From the NCBI GenBank assembly GCA_964472545.1, contig CAYYNP010000314.1, forward strand, positions 1 to 11,393: 11,393 nt of DNA. The letters are read 5' to 3'. Both the position numbers and the translations under genes were made by a program. This document shows positions 6,255-11,393 of the stretch, one piece after another. The notes beneath the pieces are model-generated. The model made no database searches, was not told where the DNA came from, and saw nothing but the letters and a program-made list of their open reading frames with translations. Source of the DNA: CAYYNP01 sp964472545 (GTDB taxonomy: Bacteria > Planctomycetota > Planctomycetia > Pirellulales > Thermoguttaceae). The first letter of the stretch is position 1. Each line of letters starts with the position of its first letter.

Positions 6255-7787
6255 TTAACCTGCTCTTCTTCGTTGCAGGCAAACGCCAATCGCAAGCGCT
6301 CCAACAGCTAGCAGCACGAGCGTCGACGGTTCCGGAACGACCCGCAGGCTCAAGGGAGCCGATTGTGACCAGGCTCCGTCGGGATCGGTGAGTCGGGCGT
6401 AGATGAGATAGTCGCCCGGCTCGTCGAACACTGCCGTGAGTTCCTTCTGTGCGGTTGGCAGCGTGTCGAACAGGCCGTCACCGTCCAGATCCCACTGAAC
6501 GGTCAACAACGACGTGGCGTGATCCGGGTCTTTGGAACGAGTCGCGTCCAACAGCGCCGCGTCGCCGGCCCAGATCGTCGATTCCGATAGCTCGATCTTC
6601 GGTCGCGGCGTCCGGTTGGAACCGCCGGCGACTTCAATGGTCGTCTTCTCCTTGCGAAGGTTCCCGGCCGCATCGTAGACAACGATCGTGAACTCCTCCG
6701 ACTCGCCCGGCTCGAAATGGGGCGTCAGAAACGACGCCGTCACCGAGTCACCTTGAAGAGCCAATTCGCCGATCGTCTGACCACCCTTACGGAGCAACGC
6801 TGCCCGAACGCCGCTTGCATCGTCGGCCTGGAATTCGATTCTCAAATGTCCGCTCACCGAATCGACGGCGCCCGTTGTGGCAATATCCAGGGCCGGTCTC
6901 GTATTGTCGGAAAAGGACGTCTCCCAATTGAAGTAGCGGCTGGTGTCGAGTGCAAGCGCCGCCGCATAGGTCAACTGCGCGTCGTCCCCGGGAAACAACC
7001 CGGGCAGCACCGACCCTCGCCATCCTCGCAACCCGTTGCCCATCAGGTTGCCGTTGAAATTTCGATCGTTTCGGAAGTCGTGGGCCAAGCCCAACGCATG
7101 ACCGAGTTCGTGTGCCATGGCGCCTCGTGCCGAGGAGGCAATGCTGCTGAGCGTGGTGCGCGAAAACCAAGGAAAGGACACGTCCTGCGCGAGAGGGTAC
7201 GGCCCGATCTCGGGAATGATCATCCCGTCGTATGGGCGGGTATCCGATAGATAATCGGGATTGCCACGCGTTAACATATCGCCTCCCAGCACGGCGATGC
7301 CGGCGTCACTGCCGGACCCGAAGCTGGCCCCCAATGCGGTGCTGCCGGTGATGTCACCGTCGGGCAGTTGCTGGTGCGACTCGGGAACAAGCACCCACAC
7401 CTCCCCGCGATTCCATGTACTCAGCCCGGCATCGCGCGCGGCACCGATGGTCTCGCCCCACGTCCCGCTGCGGATGGTCTCATCCGTTACGGGGGTGTTA
7501 ACCACGTGAACTCGAGGCGTAACGCCGTCGGCTTCGGTCTCTAACTGGAACGTCTTCCGTTGAAACCCGAAACGTTCCATTTGGTCGCCATACCACCCTT
7601 GAATCGATCGCATCATCTGTGCGAAGTTCTCGGCGCCGGATGCCTGGGCGGTGCGATTCGACGGGACGACGTATCCCAAACGTATGATCTCCCCCCGGAC
7701 TTCCCGCGTTGCCAAGCCGGCGATCATGAGGGCGGCCGCAAGACCGATCCGTAACAGAAGCTGTTCATTTCTTGGGTTGTCGTTCAT
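6255..7787 (-). CDS. secreted zinc metalloprotease-like protein with PKD-like domain and PEP-CTERM sorting signal
   Basis: A 510-residue protein. A signal peptide occupies about 1-32 (hydrophobic core LLLRIGLAAALMIAGLA). HELGHALGLAHD (226-237) is the extended HExxHxxGxxHD zinc site of metzincin-type peptidases, and M249 in NLMGNG is positioned as the Met-turn. Residues about 295-385 are a beta-rich region. Residues about 395-484 resemble a PKD domain (WDLDGDG at 432-438, DEPGDY at 455-460). The C-terminus is a textbook PEP-CTERM tail: VPEPS (484-488), a hydrophobic helix and the basic end LQRRRAG. Such tails are recognised by exosortase, which releases or anchors the protein at the envelope. 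The start is ATG 7785-7787 with GGGAG seven bases upstream; the frame is open for 52 more codons, but those residues are not signal-peptide-like. Target substrates are unknown. Confidence 0.88.
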   Translation of the reverse strand: MNDNPRNEQLLLRIGLAAALMIAGLATREVRGEIIRLGYVVPSNRTAQASGAENFAQMMRSIQGWYGDQMERFGFQRKTFQLETEADGVTPRVHVVNTPVTDETIRSGTWGETIGAARDAGLSTWNRGEVWVLVPESHQQLPDGDITGSTALGASFGSGSDAGIAVLGGDMLTRGNPDYLSDTRPYDGMIIPEIGPYPLAQDVSFPWFSRTTLSSIASSARGAMAHELGHALGLAHDFRNDRNFNGNLMGNGLRGWRGSVLPGLFPGDDAQLTYAAALALDTSRYFNWETSFSDNTRPALDIATTGAVDSVSGHLRIEFQADDASGVRAALLRKGGQTIGELALQGDSVTASFLTPHFEPGESEEFTIVVYDAAGNLRKEKTTIEVAGGSNRTPRPKIELSESTIWAGDAALLDATRSKDPDHATSLLTVQWDLDGDGLFDTLPTAQKELTAVFDEPGDYLIYARLTDPDGAWSQSAPLSLRVVPEPSTLVLLAVGALAIGVCLQRRRAG

Positions 7788-7843
7788 GGTTCGTCTCCCT
7801 TTGTGCCCACGTGGCAGCGAGTCAGATTGCGAGCACTTCGGGT

Positions 7844-7876
7844 TGAGCAGAGCAGGGGGCGCTGAGCAGAGCAGGG
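7844..7876. repeat. 14-bp direct repeat, two copies
   Basis: TGAGCAGAGCAGGG occurs at 7844-7857 and again at 7863-7876, a period of 19 bases. It lies just upstream of the metalloprotease gene, about 57 bases from its ATG. It may be part of the leader or promoter region, or simply a small duplication. Confidence 0.6.
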
Positions 7877-7928
7877 CGAGTTCTGACGGAATTTGCGGCA
7901 CCCAAGAGTCTTCCGTTCTCGCGGGGCC

Positions 7929-7942
7929 TGAATCTTGATTCA
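7929..7942. repeat. 14-bp palindrome TGAATC-TT-GATTCA, possible operator
   Basis: A six-base perfect inverted repeat with a two-base spacer, in a locally AT-rich patch about 140 bases upstream of the metalloprotease start. Size and symmetry suit a dimeric regulator site. No matching promoter hexamers are clear next to it, so function is speculative. Confidence 0.35.
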
Positions 7943-8061
7943 ACTTAACATCACGCCGTCATCGTGTCAAGCGACTGGTGGATTTCTTGGTGTTTTGCCG
8001 CCGCTTTCGCCTTGGCGTCCGGCGCGAAGACAAAGCAGCTTTCGATCCACAGGAAGCCTTG

Positions 8062-8071
8062 GGGTCCTTAG
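8062..8071. repeat. left flanking 10-bp direct repeat (probable target-site duplication)
   Basis: GGGTCCTTAG here is repeated exactly at 8213-8222, immediately outside the other end of the palindromic element. This is what a target duplication made on insertion would look like. Confidence 0.6.
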
Positions 8072-8212
<141 letters not shown>

Positions 8213-8222
8213 GGGTCCTTAG
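8213..8222. repeat. right flanking 10-bp direct repeat, containing the transporter stop codon
   Basis: GGGTCCTTAG, identical to 8062-8071. Bases 8219-8221 are the TAA stop codon (minus strand) of the transporter gene, so the element sits directly downstream of the stop without changing the protein. Confidence 0.6.
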
Positions 8223-9826
8223 ATCCCCACGATCGGCGCTACCTTCACCGCCATCCCCATGGCTGGCCAGATCTTCCACACAAAGACCCCTAGCACGATC
8301 ATCAACAGGGCGCTTGCCGGCACGCCGGCGATGAAGAACTCACCGGAGGAGAACTGCTTGCTTTCGTAGGCGATCGCGTTGGGAGCCGCGCCGACCAGTA
8401 ACAAGAAGGGCATCCCGGCGGTAACCAGTGCCGAGTACAGGATCACCTCCGGGGCCACGCCCAGATACGGCGCAATCACCAGCGCCACCGGCAGCGAGAT
8501 GGCGATCGCCGCCACGTTCATGATCAGGTTGGTCATCACCAGCACGAAGAAAGCCGTACCCATCACGAACACGAACCAGTGAGCCCCTTCAAACAAGCCC
8601 AGCCACTGGATCGCCAACCACTTGGCCGCGCCGGTCTCCCACAGGCAATACCCGATGCTCATCGCCCCGCCAAACAGCAGCACGATGTTCCAAGGGATGT
8701 TTTCGAGGTCTTTGATCGAGAGGATTCGAAAGGCGAAGAAGAGGATCGTCGCCACCAGGATAATGGCGCTCTTGTCCAAGACCTTCAGCGCCGGCACGAA
8801 CGACCGCAGGCTCATCACGGCGATCGCCGTGAGGATAATCACCAACGCCAGGATCTCGGTTCGGGAGACGGGGCCGAGCTGCTTGTGCAGGCCTCGGGCG
8901 CGCTCGCGCAGCCCGGGGATCGTCCGTTTCTCGGGCTTGAAGACCAGCATGCTGTAGGCCCAAAGCACAACCACCATGACGCCGCCGACCGGTGCCATGT
9001 ACGTCGTGAGTTGGAAGAACGTAACGTCTTCGGCCGGGAAGATCTGCTTGTAGAATCCGATGGCCACCGCGCCGCGTGCCGCCCCGAGCAGGGTGATGAT
9101 GCTGCCGGCGCCGGCGACGAACGCCATGCCGACGAACAGCCCTTTGCCGAACTTCGTCGGTTTCTCCTCCTCGGTATAGAGGCCGTAGATGGCGATCAGC
9201 ACGGGGTAGATCGTGGCAGCCACGGCCGTGTGGGCCATGATCAACGTCAAGGCCGCGGTGACCACGAAGCAGCCCAGGTAGATCATGCTGGTGCGTTCGC
9301 CCACCACCACCAGCATGCGGTAGGCCAGCCGCTTCGTCAGGCCGGTCTTCGAGAAGACCATCCCGAACGTGATCGACCCGATGATAAACCAGACGGCCGG
9401 GTCCATGAAGTTGCCGAAGACGATCTGGGCCGCCGAAAGCTCCTCCTTCAACGGCCCCGCCAACTCCGCGCCCTTCTTCACGCCCTCGGTCGAGGCATCG
9501 ATCACGACCTTTGTCGGTCGGATCAGAAACAGCACTTGGACCACGCCGACCATGATACTGGTCACCCCGATCGGGACCACCTCGAAGACCCACCAGGTGG
9601 CCGTCACCAGAAACAGCGCCAAGGCGGCCTTGCCTTGATGGGTCAGCTCGAACGTCTGCTTATTCGGATCGACGGCGTCGGGAAAGAACGAGGAGGGGCA
9701 GAAGTAGACGGTACAGAAAAGCGCGACGCCCGCGCACATCCAGAAGTACTTCTTGCGGTCGGCTCGCTTGGCCAACAGCGTTGCCTGGCCGCTCCCGCCC
9801 GCTTCACGTGTCTGGTCGTTCGTCAT
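8219..9826 (-). CDS. DASS / SLC13-family anion transporter
   Basis: A 535-residue polytopic membrane protein of the divalent anion:Na+ symporter family, which imports dicarboxylates, citrate or sulfate. A hydrophilic N-terminus (1-25) precedes many hydrophobic segments, starting at about 27-45 and 66-102. In family members two SNT motifs bind Na+ and substrate. Here the second is recognisable as TNLIMNVAA (432-440), followed by VGAAPNAIAY (478-487), the counterpart of the family T-P-P-N loop. The first is altered to AHTAVAAT (198-205), with TLLGAARGAVAIG (245-257) in the matching loop. Segment 101-140 is a long polar loop. The start is ATG 9826; a GTG at 9886 would add 20 polar residues. Only a weak GAGAG lies upstream of the ATG, about ten bases away. 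Substrate cannot be told. mtnA lies upstream on the same strand, 284 bp away. Confidence 0.88.
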   Translation of the reverse strand: MTNDQTREAGGSGQATLLAKRADRKKYFWMCAGVALFCTVYFCPSSFFPDAVDPNKQTFELTHQGKAALALFLVTATWWVFEVVPIGVTSIMVGVVQVLFLIRPTKVVIDASTEGVKKGAELAGPLKEELSAAQIVFGNFMDPAVWFIIGSITFGMVFSKTGLTKRLAYRMLVVVGERTSMIYLGCFVVTAALTLIMAHTAVAATIYPVLIAIYGLYTEEEKPTKFGKGLFVGMAFVAGAGSIITLLGAARGAVAIGFYKQIFPAEDVTFFQLTTYMAPVGGVMVVVLWAYSMLVFKPEKRTIPGLRERARGLHKQLGPVSRTEILALVIILTAIAVMSLRSFVPALKVLDKSAIILVATILFFAFRILSIKDLENIPWNIVLLFGGAMSIGYCLWETGAAKWLAIQWLGLFEGAHWFVFVMGTAFFVLVMTNLIMNVAAIAISLPVALVIAPYLGVAPEVILYSALVTAGMPFLLLVGAAPNAIAYESKQFSSGEFFIAGVPASALLMIVLGVFVWKIWPAMGMAVKVAPIVGI

Positions 9827-9909
9827 TGCCGCGATTCTCTCTCGACACGGGCTCTCTCTTCTCTCGGGCTGCCCAAATCGGGGCACACCCGAACCGGATA
9901 TTGGGACAT

Positions 9910-9915
9910 ATTGTA
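9910..9915 (-). promoter_or_regulatory. possible -10 box for the transporter gene
   Basis: On the minus strand TACAAT (five of six matches to TATAAT) lies 83 bases upstream of the transporter ATG. The hexamer 17 bases further upstream (GTGGCG) is a poor -35, so this is only a weak candidate. Confidence 0.2.
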
Positions 9916-10026
9916 GTCAGTCGAAAGCAGACCGCCACTCCTCTTGAATCGCCATAGTGGGTGGAATGGCGGCCCCCGCCAGTCGCCTGCTCGTAGCGTG
10001 CATGAAACGCACCGCAGAATTCGCCG

Positions 10027-10068
10027 GAGGCTGGGGACTCGAGGCTGGGGACTCGAGGCTGGGGATTC
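10027..10068. repeat. 14-bp tandem repeat, three units
   Basis: Three head-to-tail copies of GAGGCTGGGGACTC at 10027-10040, 10041-10054 and 10055-10068; the third has one C-to-T change. The array lies in the 284-bp gap between the mtnA stop and the transporter start. The unit length is not a multiple of three, consistent with non-coding DNA. It is likely a variable-number repeat. Confidence 0.85.
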
Positions 10069-10110
10069 GGGGCGGTCGGCTGTCGGACCCGACGGTGCGT
10101 CGCTCGCGTC

Positions 10111-11172
<1,062 letters not shown>

Positions 11173-11232
11173 CGGAGTGGTCTTTCCCAGGGCAAGGTGG
11201 AATGGACGTGCGGCCGCTCTTCGTTGTGCCAG

Positions 11233-11247
11233 CGTACAGTATACGCG
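11233..11247 (-). promoter_or_regulatory. possible mtnA -10 box within a small palindrome
   Basis: On the minus strand TATACT (complement of 11238-11243) lies about 65 bases upstream of the mtnA ATG. It is embedded in the inverted repeat GCGTA / TACGC (11233-11237 and 11243-11247). No good -35 is visible at 16-18 bases. Weak candidate only. Confidence 0.25.
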
Positions 11248-11255
11248 CGAACCGC

Positions 11256-11345
11256 CGTGGGGCTAGGCCTTGCCGAACGGCAATGGGTGGCAGCGGTCGA
11301 GCTTAGAGCAACCTTCGGCCGCAACCGGCAGAGACGTGGGGCTAG
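11256..11345. repeat. 11-bp direct repeat, two dispersed copies
   Basis: CGTGGGGCTAG occurs at 11256-11266 and 11335-11345, in the non-coding region upstream of mtnA. The meaning is unknown. The region 11173-11393 otherwise shows no gene on either strand that I would support. Confidence 0.5.
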
Positions 11346-11381
11346 TGCCGTGTCAACATTTGATTCTTGGGTTCAGGCTAT

Positions 11382-11393
11382 GAAACTGGGTGC
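11382..11393. repeat. partial copy of the palindromic element at the window edge
   Basis: The final 12 bases, GAAACTGGGTGC, are the exact reverse complement of 8180-8191, a stretch spanning the outer end of the right arm of the 8072-8212 element. The window stops there, so a second copy, in inverted orientation, probably begins here. The bases just before differ from the first copy. Confidence 0.45.

Noticed and set aside
8579..9916. Plus-strand open frame of 445 codons opposite the transporter
   Set aside because: Low-complexity Asp/His/Arg/Gln-rich translation typical of the complement of a GC-rich membrane protein gene.
10027..10068. CRISPR-like array
   Set aside because: The units are contiguous 14-bp tandem copies with no spacers, and no cas genes are nearby.
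11173..11393. SAM-type riboswitch upstream of mtnA
   Set aside because: I looked for a structured leader on the minus strand because mtnA is in methionine salvage, but saw no recognisable SAM-box helices or terminator.

Overview
The window looks like chromosomal DNA of a GC-rich bacterium of the phylum Planctomycetota, probably near Pirellulales. The pointers are a secreted protein ending in a PEP-CTERM sorting signal, a cytoplasmic Hanks-type Ser/Thr kinase, a large secreted esterase-like alpha/beta hydrolase, genes with weak or missing Shine-Dalgarno sequences, and loosely packed genes separated by palindromic and tandem repeats. The lineage is inferred from gene content; no rRNA marker is present.

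Layout. On the minus strand at the left edge are two tightly spaced genes: a class I SAM-dependent methyltransferase (272-982) and a short reading frame with a PP-loop ATP-pyrophosphatase motif (10-258). The second is far too short for its family and may be frameshifted near the window edge. A divergent intergenic region (983-1298) follows. Next comes a plus-strand run of four genes: a D-2-hydroxyacid dehydrogenase (1299-2345), a Ser/Thr protein kinase with unusual catalytic motifs (2424-3539), a membrane-anchored ankyrin-repeat protein (3588-4325) and an exported alpha/beta hydrolase with C-terminal beta-rich domains (4374-6206). Facing them on the minus strand is a secreted zinc-metalloprotease-like protein with a PKD-like domain and a PEP-CTERM tail (6255-7787). 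Then, all on the minus strand, come a repeat-rich intergenic region, a DASS/SLC13-type anion transporter (8219-9826), a 14-bp tandem repeat, and mtnA, the methylthioribose-1-phosphate isomerase of methionine salvage (10111-11172).

The most striking non-coding object is a 141-bp element at 8072-8212. It has two perfect 29-bp inverted arms, each itself a 9-bp-stem hairpin, with partial terminal inverted repeats. Exact 10-bp direct repeats flank it, and one of them contains the stop codon of the transporter gene. This looks like a small non-autonomous mobile element (MITE- or REP-like) with its target duplication. The last 12 bases of the window match part of the same element in inverted orientation, so another copy probably begins at the right edge.

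Functionally the window is mostly housekeeping and accessory metabolism. I see no complete defence system, CRISPR array, RNA gene or transposase. The less ordinary protein-level points are the kinase and ankyrin pair, the HGD/DIG kinase motifs, the altered first SNT motif of the transporter, and the PEP-CTERM metalloprotease. No computation was run: family names rest on recognised motifs.
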